64,000 nucleotides of DNA from Brachybacterium muris. Its GTDB lineage: Bacteria > Actinomycetota > Actinomycetes > Actinomycetales > Dermabacteraceae. The notes beneath the pieces are model-generated. The model saw only the letters and a list, made by a program, of their open reading frames with translations. It did no database searches and was not told where the DNA came from. Positions within the stretch are counted from its first letter, which is position 1. Every line of letters begins with the position of its first letter. Of this stretch, positions 28,125-37,159 are shown in pieces. The position numbers and the translations under genes were made by a program. The stretch covers positions 2,604,001 through 2,668,000 of the forward strand of contig NZ_JAFBCB010000001.1 in the NCBI RefSeq assembly GCF_016907455.1. Direction: 5' to 3'.

Positions 28125-28540
28125 GGCGTCCTGTCTCTTTTCTTCCGTCTGGCATTGTTGCGGCCTCCCCCGGTACCCGAGGACGGGCGTGTCGGCCTCC
28201 GCGGGGCGGTGAAGCCCAGCATGCGGCCGCCGAGGTCCGGCTACGTCTGCGTCTGTTTCCCTCGTACGATGCGCGTTCGGTGCGTGTGCACCGTTCGCAT
28301 CCTCGGGACGGACCTCATCCGGTGATCATTCGCCGCCGAGCCTCGAGCAACCGCGCCGAAGCGTGGTGTCGGGAGTCGTGCGGAGAACGGAACCGGGCAT
28401 GTCGGCCCGCGCAGACAACTCGAACAGTCTGCCAGAGGGGCGGGACCACCACAAGGGCAGCTCGGGTGCGGCCCATCACACCGGCTTCTCTCGGCGCCGC
28501 CCCGCTCCCCCAGCAGAAGCCGCCTCGCTCCCTCAGCAGA
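28125..28540 (-). other. S10 operon leader and promoter region, no gene
   Basis: No protein gene is supported here. A two-part dyad lies at 28268-28301: outer GATGCG/CGCATC and inner CGGTGC/GCACCG with a 4-nt loop, separated by small internal loops. On the minus strand this would lie in the S10 leader, about 145-180 nt before rpsJ, and could be regulatory. I do not see a convincing -35/-10 pair. Confidence 0.45.
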
Positions 28541-28592
28541 AATGGACGTTTCCGTACCAAGATCAGTCGATCGTGGTACGGAAACGTCCATT
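28541..28592 (-). terminator. 19-bp perfect inverted repeat after the sugar ABC operon
   Basis: AATGGACGTTTCCGTACCA (28541-28559) is exactly complementary to 28574-28592. The 14-nt interior contains a further GATC/GATC pairing. It lies 69 bp past the last permease gene. It may end that operon, but the stem is unusually long and AT-richer than its surroundings. Confidence 0.6.
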
Positions 28593-28660
28593 CGGGGAAG
28601 GAGCGGGGCACGTGCCGTCCGGTCGAAGGCGGGGCGGGCCCGTCCTCGCCGGCGGCGGGA

Positions 28661-29593
28661 CTACTTGTCGGTGCTGGGGCCGACGCCGCCCTGCAGCTGG
28701 CGCTGGAAGATCACGTAGACCACCAGCACCGGGATCACGGTGATCACCACCGAGGCGAACATGCCGCCCCAGTCCACCTGGTACCCCTGCTGAGCCTGGA
28801 GGTTCACCAAGCCCTGTGCGAGCACGTGGTTGCTGCGCTCACGGTTCAGCACCAGCGGCAGCAGGTACTGGTTCCACAGTCCCAGGAAGTTGAAGATGGC
28901 GACCGAGGCGAGCCCGGGCTTGGCCATCGGCAGCATGATCTGGAAGAAGGTGCGGAAGTCACCGGCCCCGTCGATCGCCGCGGCCTCACTGATCTCCTCC
29001 GGCAGGCCGGAGAAGAACGCGTGGAGGAAGAACACGGTGAACGGCAGCGCGAACGCCACGTACGACAGGATCAGGCCCACCAGGCCCAGCTTCCCGTCCA
29101 GCAGGCCCATGTTGTTCAGCACGAAGAACAGCGGGACCACGGCCAGGAAGATCGGGAAGGTGAGACCGGCGATCATCGAGAAGTAGATGACACGGTTGCC
29201 CGGGAAGGGGAAGCGCGCCAGCACATAGGCGCACATCGCGCCCAGCAGCATCACGATGACCAGTGCCGCACCCACCACGATGATGGTGTTGAAGAAGTAC
29301 TCGCCGATCCGGGCCTCGGTCCAGGCGCGCGAGTAGTTGTTCCACTGCATCTCGCCGGGCAGCCCGAAGGGATCAGTGAGGATCTCCTGGGAGGTCTTGA
29401 ACGAGGTGAACACCGTCCACAGCAGCGGGAGGATCACCAGCAGCGCCCACAGGCCCAGCACCAGATGATGGGTGATGGTCATGCCACCCTCGTTGTTCCC
29501 GCGGGAACGCCCACGGGGGCGGCGGCCACCTGTGACCTCGGCAGAGGACTCCCCCGGGCCGAGATCGGATTCCGTGGTGACAGTGGAGCTCAT
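28661..29593 (-). CDS. Carbohydrate ABC transporter permease (MalG/COG0395 type)
   Basis: 310 aa, six predicted transmembrane helices, with the cytoplasmic EAA loop EISEAAAIDGAGDFRTFFQI that contacts the ATPase. The N-terminus is a 40-residue hydrophilic Arg/Gly-rich extension. Its ATG overlaps the stop of the first permease gene (ATGA). The substrate is unknown, probably an oligosaccharide. No ATP-binding subunit is encoded in this window; such systems in actinobacteria often share a distant MsiK-like ATPase. Because its partner permease is split by an IS, the transporter is probably non-functional. Confidence 0.92.
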   Translation of the reverse strand: MSSTVTTESDLGPGESSAEVTGGRRPRGRSRGNNEGGMTITHHLVLGLWALLVILPLLWTVFTSFKTSQEILTDPFGLPGEMQWNNYSRAWTEARIGEYFFNTIIVVGAALVIVMLLGAMCAYVLARFPFPGNRVIYFSMIAGLTFPIFLAVVPLFFVLNNMGLLDGKLGLVGLILSYVAFALPFTVFFLHAFFSGLPEEISEAAAIDGAGDFRTFFQIMLPMAKPGLASVAIFNFLGLWNQYLLPLVLNRERSNHVLAQGLVNLQAQQGYQVDWGGMFASVVITVIPVLVVYVIFQRQLQGGVGPSTDK

Positions 29594-30284
29594 CGGTCAG
29601 CCTTCTTCGGTCGGATCACGGTGATCACCAGCACGGCCACCACCATCGTCACCAGTGCCATGATCACGCCCATCGCGCTGGCCTCACCGAAGCGGCCGTT
29701 TTGGAACGCGGTCTGGTACAGGTGCAGGGAGACGACCTTGGTGCTGTTGGCGGTGCCGCCGTTGGGCGTCATCACCGAGACGAAGGTGAAGGCGTCCAGG
29801 GCGAAGATGCCCATGTACACCAGGGCGGTGGAGACGCTGTCGCGCACCATCGGTGCCACGACCTGCACAGCGGTGCGGAAACGACCGGCACCGTCGATGC
29901 GGGCCGCCTCCAGGACCTCCTGTCCGATGGACTTGATCGCGGCCACGAACAGCACCATGTAGAAGCCCACGAAGGTCCAGATGATCGCGAAGGCGATCGC
30001 CCCGAGCGCGAACTTCTGGTCACCCAGCCAGGCGATGTTCATCGCTGGGATCGGCGAGCTGCCCAGCGCCCAGGTGAGGACGTCGTGCGGCAAGTTCAGG
30101 ATGCCGTTGAGCAGGCCACCGTTGGGGTGGTACACGAAGTTGAACAGGATGCCGGTGATCACCGCGGGGATCGCGTACGGGAAGAAGCTCACCACGCGGT
30201 AGAAGCTCGCACCGCGCACGCCGCGCACACCGCCGCGGGTGTCGCCACCGATGGTCACCATCACGGCCAGCGCGAACGCCAGGG
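29590..30284 (-). pseudogene. 3' part of sugar ABC permease gene 1 (UgpA/COG1175 type), split by IS copy C
   Basis: It encodes the C-terminal part of the permease (TLAFALAVMV onward), with helices and the EAA loop QEVLEAARIDGAGRFRTAVQ. Joining it to 32871-33198 after removing IS copy C and one TGATG duplication gives an uninterrupted frame (LPTVTITLAFALAVMV across the join). The IS provides an alternative upstream frame, so a hybrid protein might be translated, but it would lack the first helices. Confidence 0.93.
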
Positions 30285-30352
30285 TGATGTGAATATTCGC
30301 CTCGCTGGGGTCCGCTGATCGAGGGTTCGGGTGCCACGTCGCTGCCGTAGCG

Positions 30353-30391
30353 GTGGCGTCGTTCGGGACCACCAGTGGTGTCGTTGGGGCC
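30353..30391 (+). repeat. Sub-terminal direct repeats in the istA-side end of the IS
   Basis: Two imperfect 17-18 bp repeats, GTGGCGTCGTTCGGGACC (30353-30370) and GTGGTGTCGTTGGGGCC (30375-30391). IS21-family ends carry repeated transposase-binding sites, and these fit that pattern. The same repeats occur in every copy. Confidence 0.6.
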
Positions 30392-30403
30392 GCTCTGTCT
30401 ACG

Positions 30404-30442
30404 CTCCTTCCGCCGTGTGTATAGGGCACGCGGCGGAAGGAG
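30404..30442 (+). promoter_or_regulatory. Hairpin that pairs the istA ribosome site
   Basis: A 17-bp stem (30404-30420 with 30426-30442, two G-U pairs) and a 5-nt loop. The right arm contains the istA Shine-Dalgarno GGAAGGAG (30435-30442), 9 nt before the istA ATG. A TATAGG hexamer in the loop region might be a -10; a transcript starting there would lack the left arm and leave the site open. The same structure is present in all copies. Confidence 0.6.
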
Positions 30443-30451
30443 CAATCTGGA

Positions 30452-32014
30452 ATGGTACGGAAGATCAGGGCGAAGCTGGTGCTCCAGCTGCGCGCAGAAG
30501 GTCTGTCGGGGCGAGCGATTTCGTCCTCGCAGGGCATGTCCCGCAAGTCCGTGAGGGCGGTGTTCGAGGCCGCTGACGCTGCAGGGATCGGGTGGGGCGA
30601 TATCGCGGACGTCGCCGATGAGCAGGTGTATGCCCGGTTGTTCCCGGGCCGGGGCGAGCACGAGAGCGTGTTCGCACAGCCGGACTGGGAACAGGTCCAT
30701 CGAGAGATGGCCAGGGTCGGCGTGACGCTGAAGCTGTTGCACGGCGAGTACTTCGACGCGACCACGGCGGCTGGGGATCCGGCGATGGGGTATGACCGGT
30801 TTTGCCGCACCTACCAGCACCACGTCATGGTCACCGGTGCCGCTTCGAGAGTCGGTCACAAGGCCGGCCAGAGCGTGGAGGTCGACTGGTCCGGCCCCAC
30901 GATGGAGCTGGCCGATCCGGTCACCGGCGAGGTCTCGAAGGTGTTCTTGTTCGTTGCCTGCCTGCCTTTTTCTCGTTACGCGTTCTGCTTCCCGGCGCTG
31001 GATATGCGCCAGGAGTCCTGGCTGCGAGCGCACGTAGCGATGTTCGAGGCGCTGGGCGGGACGGTCCCGAGGATCGTTCCGGACAACCTCAAGACCGGTG
31101 TGGTGAAGCACCCCCGCGAGGGCGAGATCGTCCTGAACGATGCGTATCGCGAGATGGCAGCGCATTACTCGGCGGCGGTGCTCCCGGGGAGGGTGCGGAA
31201 ACCGAAAGACAAGGCGAGCGTGGAGAACACCGTCGCGCACGTCGCGACCTGGGTCATCGCCGGGCTGCGGGATCAGCGATTCACGTCCCTGCCCGAACTT
31301 GCAGCCGCCATCGGGCAGCGGATGGAGGCCTATAACGCGGAGCCGTTCCAGAAGCGGCCCGGATCCCGCGCCAGCGTGTTCGACGCGGAGGAGCGGCCGC
31401 TGCTGACGCCGCTGCCGGCGGTGCCCTACGAGATCTCGACATGGCACTACGGACGACGAGTGGGCAGGAACGGGCACGTCACGTTCGCGCGGAACTTCTA
31501 CTCCGCGCCGTTCGCGCACATCGGCGCGAAGGTCGATCTGCGCATCACGGCCCGGACGCTGGAGATCTATCAGGGCAGCCAGCGACTGACCAGTCACCTG
31601 CTGCTCCCGGAGACCGCGAGCAATGAGTACCGCACCAACGACGCGGACCTACCTGCGGGCGAGCGTTTCCAGGCCTGGGACGCGCAGAGGGTGCGGGCGT
31701 GGGCAGATCGGGTCGGGCCGGCCACGGTGATCGTGATCCAGCGGATCTTCGAGTCCGTGCCGATCGTGGAACAGGGCCTGGATCCCGCGTTGGCGGTGCT
31801 ACGGCTCTCTCGCCGCTTCTCCGTAGATCGGGTCGAGGCGGCCTGCGCACTCGCGCTGACGGGACGGGTCCGTTCACCGCGCTATGCGCATCTGCACCCG
31901 ATCTTGGCCACCGGGCAGGACAAGGTCGCCGCCCTGCGTCCACCCCGCGAGGAACCCGCGGAAGACGGCGGATACGTCCGTGGCGCCGACTACTACGCCG
32001 GAGGTGTCCGGTGA
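30452..32014 (+). CDS. istA: IstA-like DDE transposase (copy C)
   Basis: 520 aa, matching copies B and D by eye. HTH near 14-33, catalytic Asp145, Asp211 and Glu258. Intact frame with ATG start. It is paired with intact istB through a GTGA overlap. Confidence 0.96.
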   Translation: MVRKIRAKLVLQLRAEGLSGRAISSSQGMSRKSVRAVFEAADAAGIGWGDIADVADEQVYARLFPGRGEHESVFAQPDWEQVHREMARVGVTLKLLHGEYFDATTAAGDPAMGYDRFCRTYQHHVMVTGAASRVGHKAGQSVEVDWSGPTMELADPVTGEVSKVFLFVACLPFSRYAFCFPALDMRQESWLRAHVAMFEALGGTVPRIVPDNLKTGVVKHPREGEIVLNDAYREMAAHYSAAVLPGRVRKPKDKASVENTVAHVATWVIAGLRDQRFTSLPELAAAIGQRMEAYNAEPFQKRPGSRASVFDAEERPLLTPLPAVPYEISTWHYGRRVGRNGHVTFARNFYSAPFAHIGAKVDLRITARTLEIYQGSQRLTSHLLLPETASNEYRTNDADLPAGERFQAWDAQRVRAWADRVGPATVIVIQRIFESVPIVEQGLDPALAVLRLSRRFSVDRVEAACALALTGRVRSPRYAHLHPILATGQDKVAALRPPREEPAEDGGYVRGADYYAGGVR

Positions 32015-32757
32015 GCGTGATCGATAACGACACGAAGCGGAAGCTGCGCGAGATGGGCGCGACCGCGCTGCTGGACGCGATCGATGCCCAGGATGAGGCT
32101 CACGTGCTGGGGATGTCGTTCCAGGAACGGCTCCAGCTGATCGTGGACGAGGCGCATTCCATCTTCAATCATGGAAAGGTCGAGGGTCTGATCCGCCGGG
32201 CGGGGCTGCGTTATCCCGGAGCGGACCTGCGGCGGCTGGATCTGGTCGAGGAACGGGGACTGAACCGGAACGTGATCGCGCAACTGGCAACCTGCTCCTT
32301 CATCCAGCGGCAACAGAACGTGGTCTTCCAGGGCTTCACCGGCTCAGGGAAGTCCTACCTCGGCTGCGCGCTGGCGAAGCAGGCCTGCCAGCACCGGCTC
32401 CGAGCCCACTACATCCGAATGCCCGACCTCGAAGAGGCCTGGGCCCTGGCAAAGGACAAGCCGCAGGGCCAGACGAAGTTCCTGCGGAAGTACTCCACGT
32501 TCTCGCTGCTGGTGATCGACGAGTGGCTGCTGGACCATCCTGACGAGGGAATGCGTTCGATGCTGCTGGAACTGCTCGAGCGCCGCTATGACACCGGCTC
32601 GACCGTGTTCTGCACCCAGTACCCGAAGAAGGACTGGCACGCCCGGCTCGGTGGAGCAGTCCACGCCGATGCGATCATGGACCGCATCGTGCACAACACA
32701 ATCTGGATCGACACCGGCGACAGGAACATGCGAGAACACACCGCACTGCCCCAGTGA
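32011..32757 (+). CDS. istB: IstB-like transposition helper ATPase (copy C)
   Basis: 248 aa, Walker A 108-115 and Walker B 166-171, GTG start coupled to istA. After its stop, 113 bp of IS end remain. They include an inverted repeat formed by TGGCTCCC and GGGAGCCA. Confidence 0.95.
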   Translation: MSVIDNDTKRKLREMGATALLDAIDAQDEAHVLGMSFQERLQLIVDEAHSIFNHGKVEGLIRRAGLRYPGADLRRLDLVEERGLNRNVIAQLATCSFIQRQQNVVFQGFTGSGKSYLGCALAKQACQHRLRAHYIRMPDLEEAWALAKDKPQGQTKFLRKYSTFSLLVIDEWLLDHPDEGMRSMLLELLERRYDTGSTVFCTQYPKKDWHARLGGAVHADAIMDRIVHNTIWIDTGDRNMREHTALPQ

Positions 32758-32870
32758 CCCGATGCCGGCGGGAGCCAGTGGTCCCCACCGCGGCGGCTAC
32801 TGGCCCCCGTCGGCACGATCGGCGGTCCCCAAGAGCAAGATTCGGTGGCTCCCACGACTACGAATACTCA

Positions 32871-33198
32871 TGATGGTCACCGTGGGCAGCACGATCAGCA
32901 GGATGAGGTTGTTGCGCAGGGACTTCCAGAACACGTCGTCGGCGAAGATCCGGCGGTAGTTCTCCAGGCCGATGAACTCCATCGACGGGGACAGACCCGA
33001 CCAGCTGGTGAGCGAGTAGTAGAACGACTGCACGAACGGTGAGACCACGAACATCACGTAGACGGCGAGGGGGACCCCCAGGAACAGCAGGAAGAACAGC
33101 ATCCGCTGGACCGTGGGTACCCGACGCCGACGGCGGCGAACGACCGTGTTGGCCGTTGCCGCCGCCTCGCCGAGTCCGGCGACAGGGCCGATCGTCAC
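32871..33198 (-). pseudogene. 5' part of sugar ABC permease gene 1, split by IS copy C
   Basis: It encodes about 109 residues: a basic N-terminus (TVVRRRRRRVPTVQRML), the first transmembrane helix and the periplasmic block GLSPSMEFIGLENYRRIFAD typical of UgpA/MalF-like permeases. The GTG start overlaps the stop of the binding-protein gene (GTGA). It reads into the IS, which adds a few codons (MSIRSRGSHRILLL and so on) before any stop. Confidence 0.93.
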
Positions 33199-34643
33199 GA
33201 ATCGACCTCGAACTTGGTGACCGCGTCGTCCTCCCGCACCTTGTCGATCATGGCCTGCTCCTGCTGACGCAGGGTAGCGGCGTCGATGTCACCCTTGAGG
33301 AAGCTGGTCCAGTTGGTGATCGAGTCCGGGCCCAGGCCGTACCAGTCCGAGAAGTTGTAGGTGAAGGTGTTCTCACCGGCATCGGAGATCATCTTGTTCA
33401 CCGAGGCCAGTGCCGAGGAGCCGAAGCCGTCGTCCGGCACGGTGTCCTTGACGACCGAGGGAGCCTTGGTGAGCTCGGCGAAGTTCGCAGCCTGCTCCTT
33501 GGAGAGCATGATGCGCAGGAACTCCGCGCCACCGGCCGGGTTCTCGCCACCGGAGGGGACGAAGAACTGCTCCGCAGCGGTGCCGTGGAACGCCTCGTTC
33601 GGCATCGAGCTGCCATCCAGTGAGGGCACCGGGGCGCCGGTCATCTGGTAGCCCTCGGGGGTGACCGAGGCCTGCTCGTTCTCGATCCAGGAACCGGAGG
33701 GGTAGAACACGGAGTTGCCCTGGACCCAGTTGGTCTGGGCGTCGGTGTGCTTGATGCCCTCACCGCCGGGCTCGAAGTAGCCGGCCTCCACGGCCTCGGC
33801 CATCGCGTCGTAGGCCTGGACGATGGCGTCCTGCTCGAAGGCGCCCTCCTCCAGCTTGTCGATCGACTTGAGCACCTCGGGGCCACCGAACTTGGCGGCC
33901 AGGGACAGGGCCATCTCCTGGTAGTAGTTCGAGGCGTTCTGACCGCCGTAGGAGAACAGGTAGCGGCCCTCGCCCTTGACGGTCTCGCCCAGGGTCATGA
34001 GCTCCTCCCAGGTCTGCGGGACGCTCCAGCCCTTCTCCTCGAACTCCTTGGCCGAGTACCACAGTGCGAACACGGTGTAGACGTAGTTCATGCCCAGGAA
34101 CTTGCCGCCGAACATACCGGGGGAGGTGACGCCGGGCAGGAGGTTCTCCTCCACGGTGCCCTCGCCGTCGAGCATCGGGGCCTTCAGCAGGTCGTCCAGG
34201 TCCGCCAGCTGCGGCACCAGGCCGTCGATGGCGAGCTTCTGGGCACCGGAGTTGTCGAAGACGTCCGGCGGGTTGCCGCCGGCGAAGCGGGGCTGCAGGT
34301 CGGGCTGGATGTTGACAGTGCCGTGCACCTCGACCTCGGCCTCGGGGTACACCTCCTTGTACTTCTCGCCGGCGGCCTCGGCGTACGCGGTGCCGTAGCC
34401 ACCGTCGAAGATCACTGCCTCGACTGGAGTGGCGCCGTCGACGCCCAGCGGGTTGTCCTCGGAGGTGTTCTCTCCGGTGACGGAACCGCCGCCGTCCGAG
34501 CCGTCCTCGTCACCGCCGCCGCCACCGCCTGCGCACGCGGCCAGAGTGGCGGCTGAGGCGCCTGCGCCGGCAAGGGCGAGGAAGCTGCGGCGGGATGCAC
34601 CGAGACGCTCGAGCGGCGTCAGCGAAGTGGTCTGCTCGTCCAT
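33195..34643 (-). CDS. Carbohydrate ABC transporter substrate-binding lipoprotein
   Basis: 482 aa. Tat-type lipoprotein signal: SRRSFLALAGAGASAATLAAC, with the lipobox Cys (LAAC), then a Gly/Asp/Ser-rich linker. The body has features of family 1 solute-binding proteins (YKEVYPEAEVEVHGTVNIQP, GNSVFYPSGSWIENEQASV). The ATG at 34643 is chosen because GAAGGA lies 6 nt upstream; an ATG at 34661 is also in frame. It heads the binding protein - permease 1 - permease 2 operon. IS copy D lies 98 bp upstream. The sugar is unknown. Confidence 0.93.
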   Translation of the reverse strand: MDEQTTSLTPLERLGASRRSFLALAGAGASAATLAACAGGGGGGDEDGSDGGGSVTGENTSEDNPLGVDGATPVEAVIFDGGYGTAYAEAAGEKYKEVYPEAEVEVHGTVNIQPDLQPRFAGGNPPDVFDNSGAQKLAIDGLVPQLADLDDLLKAPMLDGEGTVEENLLPGVTSPGMFGGKFLGMNYVYTVFALWYSAKEFEEKGWSVPQTWEELMTLGETVKGEGRYLFSYGGQNASNYYQEMALSLAAKFGGPEVLKSIDKLEEGAFEQDAIVQAYDAMAEAVEAGYFEPGGEGIKHTDAQTNWVQGNSVFYPSGSWIENEQASVTPEGYQMTGAPVPSLDGSSMPNEAFHGTAAEQFFVPSGGENPAGGAEFLRIMLSKEQAANFAELTKAPSVVKDTVPDDGFGSSALASVNKMISDAGENTFTYNFSDWYGLGPDSITNWTSFLKGDIDAATLRQQEQAMIDKVREDDAVTKFEVDS

Positions 34644-34662
34644 GAGTCCTTCTTTCGTCATT

Positions 34663-34681
34663 GAAAGCGCATTGCGCTGTC
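34663..34681 (-). promoter_or_regulatory. LacI-type operator-like palindrome upstream of the sugar operon
   Basis: GAAAGCGC, a 3-nt centre, then GCGCTGTC: a 19-bp dyad with one mismatched pair, 20 bp upstream of the binding-protein ATG. LacI-family regulators of actinobacterial sugar operons bind sites like this. No regulator gene is present nearby. Confidence 0.5.
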
Positions 34682-34853
34682 GGTGTCGGCTGCGCGGAGA
34701 GCACCAGCTGCTCGCCGTCGCGCCGCCTGCGCCCAGAGTATGAGTATTCGTAGTCGTGGGAGCCACCGAATCTTGCTCTTGGGGACCGCCGATCGTGCCG
34801 ACGGGGGCCAGTAGCCGCCGCGGTGGGGACCACTGGCTCCCGCCGGCATCGGG

Positions 34854-35600
34854 TCACTGGGGCAGTGCGGTGTGTTCTCGCATGTTCCTGTCGCCGGTGT
34901 CGATCCAGATTGTGTTGTGCACGATGCGGTCCATGATCGCATCGGCGTGGACTGCTCCACCGAGCCGGGCGTGCCAGTCCTTCTTCGGGTACTGGGTGCA
35001 GAACACGGTCGAGCCGGTGTCATAGCGGCGCTCGAGCAGTTCCAGCAGCATCGAACGCATTCCCTCGTCAGGATGGTCCAGCAGCCACTCGTCGATCACC
35101 AGCAGCGAGAACGTGGAGTACTTCCGCAGGAACTTCGTCTGGCCCTGCGGCTTGTCCTTTGCCAGGGCCCAGGCCTCTTCGAGGTCGGGCATTCGGATGT
35201 AGTGGGCTCGGAGCCGGTGCTGGCAGGCCTGCTTCGCCAGCGCGCAGCCGAGGTAGGACTTCCCTGAGCCGGTGAAGCCCTGGAAGACCACGTTCTGTTG
35301 CCGCTGGATGAAGGAGCAGGTTGCCAGTTGCGCGATCACGTTCCGGTTCAGTCCCCGTTCCTCGACCAGATCCAGCCGCCGCAGGTCCGCTCCGGGATAA
35401 CGCAGCCCCGCCCGGCGGATCAGACCCTCGACCTTTCCATGATTGAAGATGGAATGCGCCTCGTCCACGATCAGCTGGAGCCGTTCCTGGAACGACATCC
35501 CCAGCACGTGAGCCTCATCCTGGGCATCGATCGCGTCCAGCAGCGCGGTCGCGCCCATCTCGCGCAGCTTCCGCTTCGTGTCGTTATCGATCACGCTCAC
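34854..35600 (-). CDS. istB: IstB-like transposition helper ATPase (copy D)
   Basis: 248 aa with Walker A and B as in copies B and C, GTG start overlapping the istA stop. It is intact. Its transcript would read on toward the sugar operon only through the 113-bp IS end. Confidence 0.95.
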   Translation of the reverse strand: MSVIDNDTKRKLREMGATALLDAIDAQDEAHVLGMSFQERLQLIVDEAHSIFNHGKVEGLIRRAGLRYPGADLRRLDLVEERGLNRNVIAQLATCSFIQRQQNVVFQGFTGSGKSYLGCALAKQACQHRLRAHYIRMPDLEEAWALAKDKPQGQTKFLRKYSTFSLLVIDEWLLDHPDEGMRSMLLELLERRYDTGSTVFCTQYPKKDWHARLGGAVHADAIMDRIVHNTIWIDTGDRNMREHTALPQ

Positions 35601-37159
35601 CGGACACCTCCGGCGTAGTAGTCGGCGCCACGGACGTATCCGCCGTCTTCCGCGGGTTCCTCGCGGGGTGGACGCAGGGCGGCGACCTTGTCCTGCCCGG
35701 TGGCCAAGATCGGGTGCAGATGCGCATAGCGCGGTGAACGGACCCGTCCCGTCAGCGCGAGTGCGCAGGCCGCCTCGACCCGATCTACGGAGAAGCGGCG
35801 AGAGAGCCGTAGCACCGCCAACGCGGGATCCAGGCCCTGTTCCACGATCGGCACGGACTCGAAGATCCGCTGGATCACGATCACCGTGGCCGGCCCGACC
35901 CGATCTGCCCACGCCCGCACCCTCTGCGCGTCCCAGGCCTGGAAACGCTCGCCCGCAGGTAGGTCCGCGTCGTTGGTGCGGTACTCATTGCTCGCGGTCT
36001 CCGGGAGCAGCAGGTGACTGGTCAGTCGCTGGCTGCCCTGATAGATCTCCAGCGTCCGGGCCGTGATGCGCAGATCGACCTTCGCGCCGATGTGCGCGAA
36101 CGGCGCGGAGTAGAAGTTCCGCGCGAACGTGACGTGCCCGTTCCTGCCCACTCGTCGTCCGTAGTGCCATGTCGAGATCTCGTAGGGCACCGCCGGCAGC
36201 GGCGTCAGCAGCGGCCGCTCCTCCGCGTCGAACACGCTGGCGCGGGATCCGGGCCGCTTCTGGAACGGCTCCGCGTTATAGGCCTCCATCCGCTGCCCGA
36301 TGGCGGCTGCAAGTTCGGGCAGGGACGTGAATCGCTGATCCCGCAGCCCGGCGATGACCCAGGTCGCGACGTGCGCGACGGTGTTCTCCACGCTCGCCTT
36401 GTCTTTCGGTTTCCGCACCCTCCCCGGGAGCACCGCCGCCGAGTAATGCGCTGCCATCTCGCGATACGCATCGTTCAGGACGATCTCGCCCTCGCGGGGG
36501 TGCTTCACCACACCGGTCTTGAGGTTGTCCGGAACGATCCTCGGGACCGTCCCGCCCAGCGCCTCGAACATCGCTACGTGCGCTCGCAGCCAGGACTCCT
36601 GGCGCATATCCAGCGCCGGGAAGCAGAACGCGTAACGAGAAAAAGGCAGGCAGGCAACGAACAAGAACACCTTCGAGACCTCGCCGGTGACCGGATCGGC
36701 CAGCTCCATCGTGGGGCCGGACCAGTCGACCTCCACGCTCTGGCCGGCCTTGTGACCGACTCTCGAAGCGGCACCGGTGACCATGACGTGGTGCTGGTAG
36801 GTGCGGCAAAACCGGTCATACCCCATCGCCGGATCCCCAGCCGCCGTGGTCGCGTCGAAGTACTCGCCGTGCAACAGCTTCAGCGTCACGCCGACCCTGG
36901 CCATCTCTCGATGGACCTGTTCCCAGTCCGGCTGTGCGAACACGCTCTCGTGCTCGCCCCGGCCCGGGAACAACCGGGCATACACCTGCTCATCGGCGAC
37001 GTCCGCGATATCGCCCCACCCGATCCCTGCAGCGTCAGCGGCCTCGAACACCGCCCTCACGGACTTGCGGGACATGCCCTGCGAGGACGAAATCGCTCGC
37101 CCCGACAGACCTTCTGCGCGCAGCTGGAGCACCAGCTTCGCCCTGATCTTCCGTACCAT
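35597..37159 (-). CDS. istA: IstA-like DDE transposase (copy D)
   Basis: 520 aa, HTH plus DDE core (Asp145, Asp211, Glu258), intact. Because a candidate host promoter points into this copy (see 37322-37352), its transcription may differ from that of the other copies, though the RNA hairpin over its ribosome site should limit translation of read-through RNA. Confidence 0.96.
   Translation of the reverse strand: MVRKIRAKLVLQLRAEGLSGRAISSSQGMSRKSVRAVFEAADAAGIGWGDIADVADEQVYARLFPGRGEHESVFAQPDWEQVHREMARVGVTLKLLHGEYFDATTAAGDPAMGYDRFCRTYQHHVMVTGAASRVGHKAGQSVEVDWSGPTMELADPVTGEVSKVFLFVACLPFSRYAFCFPALDMRQESWLRAHVAMFEALGGTVPRIVPDNLKTGVVKHPREGEIVLNDAYREMAAHYSAAVLPGRVRKPKDKASVENTVAHVATWVIAGLRDQRFTSLPELAAAIGQRMEAYNAEPFQKRPGSRASVFDAEERPLLTPLPAVPYEISTWHYGRRVGRNGHVTFARNFYSAPFAHIGAKVDLRITARTLEIYQGSQRLTSHLLLPETASNEYRTNDADLPAGERFQAWDAQRVRAWADRVGPATVIVIQRIFESVPIVEQGLDPALAVLRLSRRFSVDRVEAACALALTGRVRSPRYAHLHPILATGQDKVAALRPPREEPAEDGGYVRGADYYAGGVR

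Larger units (their letters stand above)
30290..32870 (+). mobile_element. IS21-family element copy C, complete
   Basis: 2581 bp from TGAATATTCG to CGAATACTCA, istA-istB on the plus strand. It is inserted in permease gene 1 with a 5-bp duplication TGATG (30285-30289 and 32871-32875). It is opposite in orientation to copies A, B and D. Confidence 0.97.
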
